This document shows, in pieces, positions 50,500-62,900 of a stretch of DNA of 64,000 nt (positions are counted from its first letter, which is position 1; each line of letters opens with the position of its first letter). A model generated the notes under the pieces. It had not been told where the DNA came from. It did not search any database and saw only the letters and a list, made by a program, of their open reading frames with translations. Source of the DNA: CALSMU01 sp965230225 (lineage in GTDB: Bacteria; Bacteroidota; Bacteroidia; Flavobacteriales_D; Parvicellaceae); assembly GCA_965230225.1 (NCBI GenBank), contig CBDDKM010000010.1, positions 124,001-188,000 of the forward strand, written 5' to 3'. A program made the position numbers and the translations under genes.

Positions 50500-52961
50500 T
50501 TACCCCACCTCAACTCTGTTCTTCTATTGGCACGGTGTTCACTATCAGGGCAATCCTCCGTTTTACACTTGTTCACCAACATAGACTCACCATAGGCAGA
50601 ACCTTTAATTTGAGAGGAGCTAACTCCTTTTTCATTTAGGTATTCTACGATCTTTCTCAATCGTCTTTCGGATAGTTCCTGATTAAACTCTTCAGATGCG
50701 ATTGCCGATGCGTGAGAACTAATTTCAATCACCAATTTTGGATCATTCTTAAGGGCTTTGGCTACTTCATCTAACTTCTTAAAATCGGAGTATTTAATGG
50801 AGCTCTTACCACGCTTATAATAGATGGTATGTAATGCCGGTAAAGCATTGTGTACTACAGTACCATTACCTAACTCCCCTTGACTTCCTCCAGATTGTTG
50901 TGACCCATTACCTGATTCTCCATTGGCTCCATCATTTCCTCCTGATTGATTTCCTCCGTTATTACCATCTCTAATTTGAAGATCCGGGTCTTCACCTCCA
51001 TCCAGCATGGTTACTGCCGAAGTATCTCCAGACAATCTATGATATACAAAATAGCCGTTTTCATCTTTATTGAGCACAATTACTACATCGTGAGTTCTAC
51101 TTAGAATAATCAAACCAAGATCTGTTTCCAAATATGGTGAATCATCATCCAGTTTAAAGACTAGCTCTTTTTTAATCGGTAGGTTATTATAACTAAAGTA
51201 CCCATCTTTATTAGCCTTTCCTCTAATAATCAAGTTCCCTTCACCATCTAGTATTTCGAATGGTAATGACTCTGGTTTTTCTCCATTTAGACGGCTGTAA
51301 TCAAACTCACCAGTAATGGCCATTCTCTTTTTAGTAAACACTAATTGGCTTTCATCGTCGGTAAGTAAATCTATATCTCTTGCATTATCCAGATCAAGTC
51401 TTCGGTAAACAAACTCTCCTGTTTCATCTTTAGATAAAGTGGCCACCACATTATCATCCTTATCGAAAATGAGTAAACCTATGTCTTCATCATCTTCTAT
51501 TTTCACCAGATAATTTTTATCACTCGGAATGTTTTTGAATTGGAAATTTCCGTATTCATCTGTTTTGGTTCGCATTACGATGTTTCCATCTTCATCCACC
51601 AAAAGCACTTCCATATCGCTTGGAGAACCATCAAGGCGTTCGTACACAAACTGTCCATTTAAAGTCCCCTTGCCTGTTTCCAGGTCAAAATCTTCATCTT
51701 CTAAAAGAGCCATGGTACCCACCTTATCTTTAGATAATTTACGGTACACAAACTCACCATCTTTATTAGAGATTAAGAAAGAATTACTGTCTTTACCAAA
51801 TAGTGTTAACAATACCTCATCATCTTCCTCTCCCAGTTTGATGGTATATTTTTCATTAAAATCAATGTTCTTAAACACGAATTCACCGTTTTCATCGGTG
51901 GTGGTTCTCATTACAATGTTTCCTTCATCATCCACCAATAGTACTTCCAAACCATCGGCGTTCTCGCCATTCAGTCTTCTATAGGTAAATTGACCAGCAA
52001 TGAAATTATCTTCGAGTGTTACCTTCTCTATTAAATTGAAATAATAGATATCATCCTCTCCTTCACCATTAGCACGATTGGACGAAAAATAACCCGATAT
52101 TTTATTGGGGTTAAAAACCATCCCGAAATCATCCTCAGACGAATTAATTGTTGGACCCAGCCATTCCGGTTCGCCCCATTCTCCGTTCTTTAATTCAGAT
52201 TTATACAAATCCAGCCCTCCATTACCTTGACGTCCGGTAGTGGAGAAATACAATGTGTTTCCTAAAATGGTTGGGAACACCTCATCACCACTTGTGTTTA
52301 CGCTCAATGGCTTAGGCTCTGACCAACCTGATTCGGTTCTTTCAGAAACGAAAATATCCTTTCCTCCTTCTCCTCCTATTGCATCACTTGCAAAGTACAA
52401 TTTCTTACCATCTGTTGATAACGCTGGTTGAGCATAGGAGTAATTTACTTTTACAAATGGTAGCTTTTCTACTTCCTTCCACTTGCCGTTCACCAGCTTG
52501 GCAGAATACAGTTGTGGCCTGTATTTCACCTTTCCAAATACTGGTTGCTTCCTGTGGGATACCTGCGAAAAAATGGCTTCGGTACCATCCTGATTAAAAC
52601 AGATCGGTCCAACATGATCATCACTTAGAAAAGTATGATCAAATATTTTGACTTTGTTAAATACCATCGAATCGTTGGTATTGTTTTTAAACTCCGCCCT
52701 AAATAAATTAATGTGTTTACTATGCTCCCAATTTCCTTCTCCAAAGGAATTGAAATTATACTCCCTATCTGAAGCAAAAATGATTTGTTGCTGGTACAAC
52801 ACCGGACTAAAATCGGAATAAGTAGAGTTGAGGCCGTAGACCTTTTTCACTTCAAACTCTATTTCCTTTTTACCCGGAAGCTGTGCAGAAGCCATAACAC
52901 CACTTAGAAGCAATGAACATATCGCTGCTACCATCAACCTATATTTCCAAAAATCTCTCAT
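50496..52961 (-). CDS. OmpA-family protein with PD40 and novel tandem repeat domains
   Basis: 821 residues with signal peptide (MRDFWKYRLMVAAICSLLLSGVMASAQ). Residues about 40-320 contain PD40 (WD40-like) beta-propeller repeats (LYQQQIIFASDREYN; DGKKLYFASDAIGG; GNTLYFSTTGRQGN; GYFSSNRANGEGEDDIYYF). Then three long tandem repeats of about 100 residues (LEVLLVDDEGNIVMRTTTDE; MEVLLVDEDGNIVMRTKTDE; LPFEILDGEGNLIIRGKANK), each with a FVYRRL-type segment. A Gly/Asn/Ser-rich linker leads to a C-terminal OmpA peptidoglycan-binding domain (about 700-821; LVIEISSHASAIASEEFNQELSERRL, HRANRRTELRW). It follows the PorP/SprF gene by nine bases and closes the surface operon. Confidence 0.9.
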   Translation of the reverse strand: MRDFWKYRLMVAAICSLLLSGVMASAQLPGKKEIEFEVKKVYGLNSTYSDFSPVLYQQQIIFASDREYNFNSFGEGNWEHSKHINLFRAEFKNNTNDSMVFNKVKIFDHTFLSDDHVGPICFNQDGTEAIFSQVSHRKQPVFGKVKYRPQLYSAKLVNGKWKEVEKLPFVKVNYSYAQPALSTDGKKLYFASDAIGGEGGKDIFVSERTESGWSEPKPLSVNTSGDEVFPTILGNTLYFSTTGRQGNGGLDLYKSELKNGEWGEPEWLGPTINSSEDDFGMVFNPNKISGYFSSNRANGEGEDDIYYFNLIEKVTLEDNFIAGQFTYRRLNGENADGLEVLLVDDEGNIVMRTTTDENGEFVFKNIDFNEKYTIKLGEEDDEVLLTLFGKDSNSFLISNKDGEFVYRKLSKDKVGTMALLEDEDFDLETGKGTLNGQFVYERLDGSPSDMEVLLVDEDGNIVMRTKTDEYGNFQFKNIPSDKNYLVKIEDDEDIGLLIFDKDDNVVATLSKDETGEFVYRRLDLDNARDIDLLTDDESQLVFTKKRMAITGEFDYSRLNGEKPESLPFEILDGEGNLIIRGKANKDGYFSYNNLPIKKELVFKLDDDSPYLETDLGLIILSRTHDVVIVLNKDENGYFVYHRLSGDTSAVTMLDGGEDPDLQIRDGNNGGNQSGGNDGANGESGNGSQQSGGSQGELGNGTVVHNALPALHTIYYKRGKSSIKYSDFKKLDEVAKALKNDPKLVIEISSHASAIASEEFNQELSERRLRKIVEYLNEKGVSSSQIKGSAYGESMLVNKCKTEDCPDSEHRANRRTELRWGN

Positions 52962-52970
52962 CTTCCGGTT

Positions 52971-53897
52971 CTATAAATACCTTGGTGATACTACTTTCTT
53001 TCTACCTAAACTAAAGTCCATACCTATGAACAATTCGTGTGATCCTGAATTATACTTTTTAATGGGGCCTGAAACGAAGTCATAACTATATCCGATTCTA
53101 AGATAATCAGAAATATTGTATTCTGTTATAACCACAAAAGAACCACTTGTTCTGTAGGATGCTCCCAACCAAAAGACCTTATTAAACAAGAAACTGGTGT
53201 TTAAGTCAATGTTGATTGGAGCTCCAGGCACATACTTGATCATACCCGATGGTTTAATGACAAAATTAGGATTTACTTCTAGTGCAACCCCAGTGGCTAC
53301 CATAACGTGCTGTTCTAATTTGAACTCCGCAACACCCGCCCCCGAATTGAAGGTAGATTGATAGTTAAGTGTTTGTCCTAGTAAATGGTTGGCGCTTCCT
53401 CCAATGTAAAATCTATTAGTGTAATAATACATTCCAAAATCAAAGTTTGGTGCTACTGCTTTAATTTGTCCCCCAGTGTTATGGGGATCAGTTGTATTGT
53501 TATAATTCAACTCGTCTTTGTCCATTCTGGTTCCAAAGAATCCACCTCTTAACCCGAAGGATAGCTTCCCTTTTGATAGCTTTAAATGGTAAGCATAAGT
53601 TGCAGATATTTCACTATTGGTATTGGGACCAATCTTCTCTCCCATTATGTTCATTCCAAGTGCAAAATTCTTCCCTTTTACAGGACTGTGAATAGCTGCT
53701 GTCATCGTATTAGGTGCACCGGACATTCCCACCCACTGACTACGGTATAGCATCACTCCACTTACTGCATTTCTACTTCCTGCATAAGCAGGGTTTATGG
53801 CAAATGGATTGAACATATACTGACTATACAAGGCATCTTGTTGAGCGTTCACTCCTATGCCCAAAAACAATATCGATATGACTAAAAATTTCTTCAT
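52971..53897 (-). CDS. PorP/SprF-family type IX secretion membrane protein
   Basis: 308 residues. Signal peptide to about residue 18 (MKKFLVISILFLGIGVNAQ). The start of the mature part, QDALYSQYMFNPFAINPAYAGSRNAVSGVMLYRSQWVGMSGAPNTMTAAIHSP in pieces, is diagnostic: SQYMFNPFAINPAYAGS, YRSQWVGMSGAPNT, HSPVKGKNFALGMNIMGEKIG. It forms an outer-membrane beta-barrel. In Flavobacterium, SprF is needed for secretion of the adhesin SprB; a homologue always sits next to its giant partner. Here it starts 11 bases after the giant protein's stop. No separate start or alternative frame is in doubt. Confidence 0.93.
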   Translation of the reverse strand: MKKFLVISILFLGIGVNAQQDALYSQYMFNPFAINPAYAGSRNAVSGVMLYRSQWVGMSGAPNTMTAAIHSPVKGKNFALGMNIMGEKIGPNTNSEISATYAYHLKLSKGKLSFGLRGGFFGTRMDKDELNYNNTTDPHNTGGQIKAVAPNFDFGMYYYTNRFYIGGSANHLLGQTLNYQSTFNSGAGVAEFKLEQHVMVATGVALEVNPNFVIKPSGMIKYVPGAPINIDLNTSFLFNKVFWLGASYRTSGSFVVITEYNISDYLRIGYSYDFVSGPIKKYNSGSHELFIGMDFSLGRKKVVSPRYL

Positions 53898-53908
53898 TTC
53901 AATTCATT

Positions 53909-56900
53909 TTACCTCATTACCTGAACCCAACCATTTGTTCCAAAATTCGCATCTGGTACTTCTACTATAAAGAAGTAGGTACCTGCAGGAACCGGCTCTC
54001 CAATTTCATTTTTCCCATCCCATGCCACATCAAGGTTGTTGTAATCGGCATATTCTTTAATAACATCTCCCCACCTGTTGTAGAAGGTCACTTTATTTGA
54101 ATTATTCATCATAACCGGTAAGTCGATTACAAACACTTCATTCAATCCGTCACCATCCGGTGTAAACACATTATTAGTGATGGTCCCAATAGTTCCACAT
54201 GCTCCTGTATCTGCAACAAATGTGTTAGTCATTTGCGTACATCCATTAGCGTCTTTAATGTACACATCATATAATCCTGTACCTAATCCAAAGAAAATGG
54301 TATCAGTTGTGTAGTTAACGTTATCAAAACTGTACTCATAAGGCGCTGTTCCTCCGGAAGCACCATAAGCAAACAGTGCTCCTACCCCCTGATTACAAGT
54401 ATCTGTAATAGATTGTACAAAGAAATTAATGGCTGCTGGCTCTACTAAAGTTATGGTAGTATCCACTCCACATCCCCATCCCGGATCCAGAACAATGGTA
54501 TAGGAACCTCCAGATAATCCGGTCATGTTTCCATTATCCGTATCGCTTCCATTTAATGAGTAGGAAGGATTATAGAACTCATCGGAAGATAATACGTTGA
54601 TTACTCCATCTCCACTTCCATTACAGCTTGGATGAGAAATGGACAATGAAGCAAATGATGGTGCCGGTACATCTGTAATGTTTACCACATCTGTAAAGCT
54701 ACATCCACTTCCATCTTGTATTTCAATGGTATGGTTTCCTGATCCAACACTGTAAGAGATGGTGGTTGACAACGCGTTTCCATCTACACCAAATGTATAT
54801 GGACCTCCATCACCTCCTCCATGATTATCAAATACAATAGCTCCTCCTGTACTACAATGGGAATTGGTTAAACTTGGCGCACCCCAAACCGCAGCCGGAT
54901 CAACCAGGTCTACTTGAGTAATACCAGAATAACATCCTGTAGCATCCTGTACCTGAATATTATAAGTACCAGCTCCAAGTCCACTAAACACATTAGAACT
55001 ATTAAATGTAACTCCACCATCCATACTATACTGGAATGGAGAAAGACCTGTAGCAGAAATGGTAATAATCCCATCTGTATCACCATTACAAGTTGGGTGT
55101 CCTGAGGCTTCAGTAAAGGTTGGAGCTGCCACAACAACTATCTTAACGGTATCTTCATGGACACAATTGGTTGCTGTTTCTGTTACGGTTAATACGTATT
55201 GTTGATCTGCAATAGGTGAAACATTATGTGTTTGCCCAGCACCTAACCCCATGTTCCAGGAATAAGTATATGGTCCACCATTACCACCACTTGCAGAACC
55301 AGAAAGTGTAGCTGTAGCCCCAACACAGATCGTATCATTTAAACCAGCATTTGCTATTGGTGGTGTTGGGTCGGTTAATGTAATCACTGTTCCATCACTT
55401 CCTGAGCAACCTCCTAAATCAACATTAAAGTTGGTGTATGAACCGGCATTTAATCCTGATATGGTAATTCCCCCAGAAGATCCAGAAGTCATACTATTAG
55501 GTCCAATCGTTGATCCATCATTCTCATAAGTAACATCGTAGGTTGTGGTAGCCAATAAACTTCCCAGATAGATTTCTCCATCGTTACCACCACAAGTAGT
55601 TGGATGATTAAACGTTACTCCAAAAGTTGGAATGGTAATAACATTAATTGTAGTATCAACCTGAACTCCGGCACATCCTGAAGCAGTTGATTCAACAACG
55701 CCTAATGTTCCACCTCCAGTTCCAAAATCTACCGTAATACTATTGGTTCCTGCTCCGGCTGTAATGGTTGCTCCTGTTGGTACCGTCCAACTATAAGAAT
55801 TACCTGCTGTACCGGAAACGCTGAACACCACTCCGGTGGTATTTTCACACACATCCATGGTACCAGTAATCAAAGAAGTAACCGGTAACGACTCCACCGT
55901 AACCGGGATATTCACAGGTGTTCCTGCGCACCCATTAGCACTTGTTTCAGTAACTTCAACTGTACCTCCGGTACTTCCAAAGGTCACCGTTATACTATTC
56001 GTTCCTGCACCTGCCGTTATAGTTGCTCCTGTTGGTACCGTCCATGCATAAGATGATCCAGCAGTATTAGCCACTGAATAAATCTCCCCTACTGCATTTT
56101 CGCATACCGCATTATTACCAGATATAACCGAAGTACTTGGATTAGCGTTTACGGTAACATTATAAGTTACTGAAGTTCCCACACAAGAGTTGGAGCTAGT
56201 TTCTATTACTGATACATTTCCTCCTGTTGTTCCCCAATCAACCGTAATCGTATTGGTTCCTGCTCCGGCTGTAATGGTTGCACCAGTTGGCACAGTCCAG
56301 ACGTAAGAAGAACCTACTGTATTACTAACACTATAAGTAGTTCCTGTTGCATTTGCACAAACTGGTGAACTACCGGTTACTGAAGGGGTAACTGGTGCTG
56401 GGTTAATGGTTAAAGTAACATTCGATGATTCAGCCGAACATGTTCCATTACCCGTTGTTGTTGCTGTTAAGGTAACTGCCCCTCCTGCATTATCTGTTGT
56501 TCCTGGTGTATAAACCGCATTAGGGTCAGTAGCATTGGAGAAAGTTCCATCTCCACTAGTAGACCAGGTCATCCCTGTAGCCACTGTAAATGTAGCCCCT
56601 AAATTAAATGCCGTTCCTTCACATTCAGTTTGGTTGGTTCCTGCATCTACAGTAGGTGCTGGTGTTATGGTAATGGTCATATCATCATTCACAGCAGTAC
56701 AATTTCCATTTCCGGTAGAAGTAAGGGTAAGTGTTACTGTACCGGCTGTAATTTCTGAAGCAGACGGTGTGTAAACCGCTATTGGATCGTTTGCATTGGT
56801 TGAGAATGTTCCAGTTCCTCCGGTCCAGGTACCACCTGTTGCATTGGTTATACTTCCTGCCAGAGTTACTGAAGCGTTATTGGCACAAACTGTTTGATCC

Positions 56901-59900
56901 ACTCCTGCAGAAACAACTGGAGAAGGGTTAATGGTGATTATCACATCATCAGTAACAGCAGTACAAGCTCCTGTACCGGTTGTAGTAAGGGTTAATGTAA
57001 CTGTTCCAGCAGTAATTTCGGCAGCAGACGGTGTATAAGATGCATTTAAATCGGTATTATTTGGACTAAAAGACCCTGTACCTCCGGACCAGGCACCTCC
57101 GGTAGCATTAGTTACTGCTCCTGATAGGTTAACATTTAAGTTGTTGGCACAAGTTGAAATATCCACCCCGGCATCAGCTGTAGGTGTAGGGTTCACCGTT
57201 ACGGTAATATCATCGGTATCAGTACACGAATTTGCATCAGTAACTGTTAAAGTATAGGTGGTGGTTACAGAAGCTGCAAATGGAGTTCCATCTGTTACTC
57301 CGTTATTCCATGCGTAACTATAAGTAGGTGTTCCACCTGTTGCAGTCCCAGATAATGTTACCATATCTCCCTGACAAACCGTAACGTCAGTTCCGGCGTC
57401 TGCAACTAATGCAGCTGCAGGTTGGTTGATGGTAAAATTAATGGAGTTAGAACATCCATTTCCATCGGTATAATTTAATGTGTAAGTTCCCGCAGCAACT
57501 CCAGAAATATCCTCTGTAGCAGCAGAAAATGCTCCTGGACCGGACCAACTGAATGAAGGTGTTGCGACCATTCCTCCGGCATCTACATTTACTGCACCAG
57601 TACTGTTTCCAAAGCAATCCACATGTGTTATCAGATGATTATTCCCAGAAATGTCTGGATTACCATTAACAGTAACAGTAAAACTTACTGCTGTTCCAGA
57701 GCATCCGGTTGAAGAATTAATTGGTGTAATGGTTGCATTGTAGGTTGCAGCTGTTGGAGCAGCTGGAACCGTTAATACGATAGGGCTAGCCGGTAAAGTT
57801 GTGGCAGCCACATCCACAAATCCTGCCGCCTCAGCAGTTGCATCAAAATCAATGGAATATTGATCAGGACTTCCTGTTGTACCGGTATAAGGTAAGTTAG
57901 CCGATGTGGTTCCAATACAAACTTCCGGGCTGGTTCCCAAGGTAATTGTAGGCAATGGATTAACAGTGATGGTAACTGAAGAGGAAGGCCCATAACAACC
58001 CGCTGTAGAATCGTAAGCATAATATACATAAGATCCTGCTGATGCAATTGCTCCTAAGGAAAGAGGAGAACCTCCACCTACATAATTAGCAATGGTTGGC
58101 GGATCATCGGTATACCAAACCAGGTTATTAGCACTGGTTCCTGTTAAACTTGCAGGAGTATCTCCCTCACAAATTGTTTGTGTACCTGTTAATCCGGTTG
58201 CAGTGGTTAATCCTCCGGTAGCGGTGAATATCTCACTAAACTCCGATGTATTAAAACTAGTAAGGTCTGTTGCTGTAGCGACAATTTCAGTTCCTACAGG
58301 AAGTAAGCTTCCCAAAGTATGAGAAAATGCCTCGTTACTTGTGCTTACCGTTACTGTAGCAGATTCCAGATAGGTTTTTCCTTGTCTTTCTCCGGTATTA
58401 ACTGTAAAGAATTCAATTCTATAGTTCTGTCCTATTACAAAATCACAGTTGAATCCGATAGAGGTTACTCCAGATGTACCACACTCGAAAGCAGATGTGA
58501 TAACAGGATAGTTCTGAAGTGCGTTATCTCCTGCATCTGAATCGGCAACGTCATTGGCAGTTACCCCGTCTGATGCTAAATCAATACCTGCATTGGCGTT
58601 GCTGTGGATACTATTCTGTTCGAAGTTATTTCCCAAATTTGATCCTGATCCTCCAGTAGAAATCCCTCTACCATTATTAGCAATGGTATTTGGCTGTCCG
58701 GCAGAACTTCCTCCAATTTGATTATTGGTAGAACCGTTACTAATGTAAATACCTGCAGTGGAGTTCCCCAACGATGTGGTTCCATCTGCTCCAACCCCAA
58801 TGTGATTCCCGAATACTCCTGTTGTGTTTGAGTTGGAGGTTAACATTATTCCGTAGCTTGTATTAGCAGAAATAACGTTTCCGGCAGAGGAAGAACCAAT
58901 GTTATTAACCGCTGCATTGCTCTCTACCACTACCCCAACTGCATTTTCTATTCCGGCGGTCATTCCATTTCCTGTAGCATCGGTTCCAATGAAGTTTCCT
59001 TCAACGGCATTGTCATCAGTTCCGGTTCCGGAAATGGTAACACCATTACTGGTATGACCTGAAATCACATTGTTAGGTCCAACTTTATTTAAGGAAGCTC
59101 CATTGCTAATCTTAACCCCATTACTAGAGTTGAAGATTGGCATCATTCCGGAATTATCTGTTCCGATTAAATTTCCTTCAACAACGTTATTGGATGTGGA
59201 AGTACCGTAAATATGAACTCCTGTAGTATACCCACCAATTAAGTTTCCTTCTCCCGAAGTAGAGGAACCAATTTGACAAGCATCTGATGCATCCAGAATA
59301 AATACACCATAAATATTTTGAATGGTACTGGTTCCTGCTGTGTTGGTTCCAATGTAGTTTCCAAATACATTTACTCCAGTGGCTCCGTACATTACTATAG
59401 CAGTATCCAAACCGGAAATAATGTTTCTTTCTGCTGCTGTGCTACCACCAACCAGATTAACACCGGCATCGTCGAAAACGATTCCAGATGCTCCCGCTGC
59501 AGTGAGGTCCGTATTGGAGTTATTAATTCCTATGAAGTTTCCTAAGATGGTATTATTTGTTGAGTTTGCTCCTATAACAGCCACCTGCCTGGTAGTATTA
59601 CCTGTTATAATATTATCCTCCCCTGCTCCGGTTCCTCCAATTTGATTAGAAGATGCAGCAGTTGAAGGTGAGATAATTTGAACCCCTACATTGTTAGGTA
59701 TAGCTCCAGTTGCAGCCGCATTAACACCAATGTTGTTTCCTTTTACCACCACGTTACTTGCACTTGAGATATTAACTCCTGTTCCGTTCCCAGAAATCAC
59801 ATTCCCTTCTCCAGAACCTGAGTCTCCTCCAATGGTCACGTTGTCCGCTCCATTTTGTACCAATATTCCATCTCCACCATTCCCAATAGCATTGGTTCCG

Positions 59901-62900
59901 GCAAAATCCACCCCAATGTAGTTGGCCATAATGGTTACGCCATTGGTACTAGTTGCCTGCACTGTAATTCCTGTATTGGTATTTCCTGAAATAGCATTGG
60001 GTTGATTGGTTCCCGTTCCTCCAATGGTAAGGTTTGTTACTCCAAGAGCATTAATTCCATCAATCCCATTTGGAATGGCTCCATTTACGTTGTCATTGGT
60101 TCCAATTGCATTATTATAAATGGTGGTGTTGTTAACTACGTTAGAAGAACCATCTATGATAATTCCAAACTGAGTATTTCCTGAAATAAGGTTCCCTTCA
60201 TCTACTGATAAATCTCCTCCAATTTTAGTCCCAGATGCTCCATCTTCAATTTTAATTCCTCTGGTATTTGCAAATGCACCAGTTCCACCAAGGTTGGTCC
60301 CGATAAAGTTTCCAAGAATTTCATTATTGTCGGTCCCCGTTCCAGATATCAAGATTCCTTCCACCTGATTTCCTGAAATAATGTTTAAATGGGTGGATGC
60401 GTCAAATCCGATAAAGTTTCCATTGGCTCCTCCATTAACCTCAACCCCTATCTGGTTTGTACCTCCAGATACAGCTCCACCACCACTTGAGTTTGGCCCA
60501 ATTACATTTCCTTCCACCACATTTCCTGTAGCGCCAGAAGTTAATAGTACTCCCGAATTGGTATTTCCTGAAATCACATTAGATTCAGCTCCAAAAGTTC
60601 CACCAATAAAGTTGTCGTAAGCCGAGTTTTCTATGGTTACCCCTTCTCCATTAGCAATGGCATTGTTCCCTGAAGAGTTGGTTCCAATGTTATTTCTTTG
60701 TACCAGGTTATCGTGAGTAGAAGCTCCTGAAATCAATACCCCATCCGAAAGGTTTCCCGAGATGGTATTGGCCATGGAGGTTGTATTTCCTCCTATAACA
60801 TTGCTTTCAGACCCTGAGTTGATTATTACACCATAATCCTGCCCCCCAAGAGAAGCGTTATCCGCCAGGTTAATCCCAATTAAGTTTCCTTCTACTTGTG
60901 TTCCCAAAGAACCTTCGATCAAAATACCTGAGGTCGTATTACCGGAAATTAGGTTTCTGTTCGTTGAAGAAGCTCCATCTCCAACAAAATTATCCATGGA
61001 ATTGGAGATTTTAATTCCGTCCACGTTACCAATTGCAGCACTTCCCAGTGAATTAGTTCCAATAAAGTTATTGTTAATGGCAACGTTGCTGGTACCGTTG
61101 GTTAAGTGAATACCTGAATTTACATTTCCGGAAATAACGTTTGTACCTTGAATAGAACCATTGTCTCCAATATCATTTGCTCCACATCCATTGGTAAATA
61201 TTCCGTTATCTCCATTCCCTAAAGCAGAGCCAGACGCATCAATTCCAATGTAATTTGAAACTATTTGATTATTGATACTTCCCCCACCATCAATTTCAAT
61301 TCCGTTTCCATCGTTACCAGAAATGATGTTTGATCCTGCCAATGCACTTCCAATTACATTATTGGTTGAGTTAGATTCCAGTCTAATACCTTTACCGTTT
61401 CCGTATCCGGCAGAACCTCCTGAAGCATCAGTTCCAATGTGGTTCCCATTAATCACATTCCACACACCTCCCTGAATTAACACACCTACTGCAGTGTTAG
61501 CTGATATTACCTGTGGAGCATCTCCTTTTATAAGTTGGTTTGTGCTTCCGGTAATGTACACTCCAATCTCATTTCCTTGCGGGTTTCCACTAGCATCAAT
61601 ACCTATGTAATTGGTTTGAACAACAGTGTTTTCTCCATTTAATACCACACCTGCTTTTCCTGCTGCATTATTCCCACTAATGATGTTTGGAACGGTTCCA
61701 TCTCCAATTTCAACAACCGCCGTATTATCCACAATAATTCCATTTTGAGGGTTCCCAACAACGGCAGATGATAAATCTTCTTGAAGACCAATTACATTTC
61801 CATAGATATTAATTCCTGGGGCTGTACAACTAGATTGTATATAGATTCCTGCAGAGTTGTTTCCAGAGATAAGGTTACCTGCATTTGGATATATGGCACC
61901 TCCTCCAATGGTTTCTACCGCATCATTGAGTAGGTTAACTCCTATTCCATTTGGATGAGCATTAACACCACCTGCCGATAAACCAATGATGTTACAATAA
62001 ATGGCATTACCTGTAGTTCCATTTAATTCAATTCCTGAAATGGTATTGTTAGCTATAACATTTCCCTGATTGGCACCCGTTCCACCTATTTGATTTGTGG
62101 TAGCTCCATTAACAAGTTCAACTCCTTTACCATTTCCTCTTATAAAGTTTCCAGTATAATCCAGACCAATGTAATTACCCATTACAATGTTATTACTTCC
62201 TCCATCAATTAAAACTCCTGCAGCACTATTACCGGAGATCACATTGAATTCACCTGTTTGATCTCCCCCTACTTTTACTCCTTGTACACCATTTCCAATG
62301 TTTACTCCATCTTCATTAGCCAAAGTAGTACTTCCATCTACTCCCAACCCTATGATGTTTCCGATAATTTTCGTTCCTGTAGCAGACCCTCCAGCATCGC
62401 CAGAAATGTGGATTCCAGCAGTAACTCCGCCAATAACGTTTTGATATTTAAGCAAATCACCACCGATGATGTGATCCTGATCACTAATAATCTCAATTCC
62501 TGTAGCACCTGCCGGGTTAGCTACGACGTTAACTCCAGTACCATCCAGTCCAATAAAGTTATTGGTAATGTAATGTCCATACCCATTGGAAACCAAAATC
62601 TGAGCAGTAGCATTTCCTGAAATTACGTTGGTTGCACACTTATAAGTACCTGGTGTATAGCTTGATCCTCCCACAATTACATCATCTGGGTTAGATTCCA
62701 GCATTACTCCCACATCGTTTGAAGCTACTCCAGTACTTGCAACATTGACCCCAATATGGTTAGCTTCTAGCTTTACAGCATCACATTGAATCTTTATACC
62801 TGCACCAGAGAAACTGTTAATGGTCAATCCTGTAATGACACTATTGTCTGCTCCCGGATCAGTTAAGAACCCGTCAGAAACAATTCCTCCTACAACTTGA

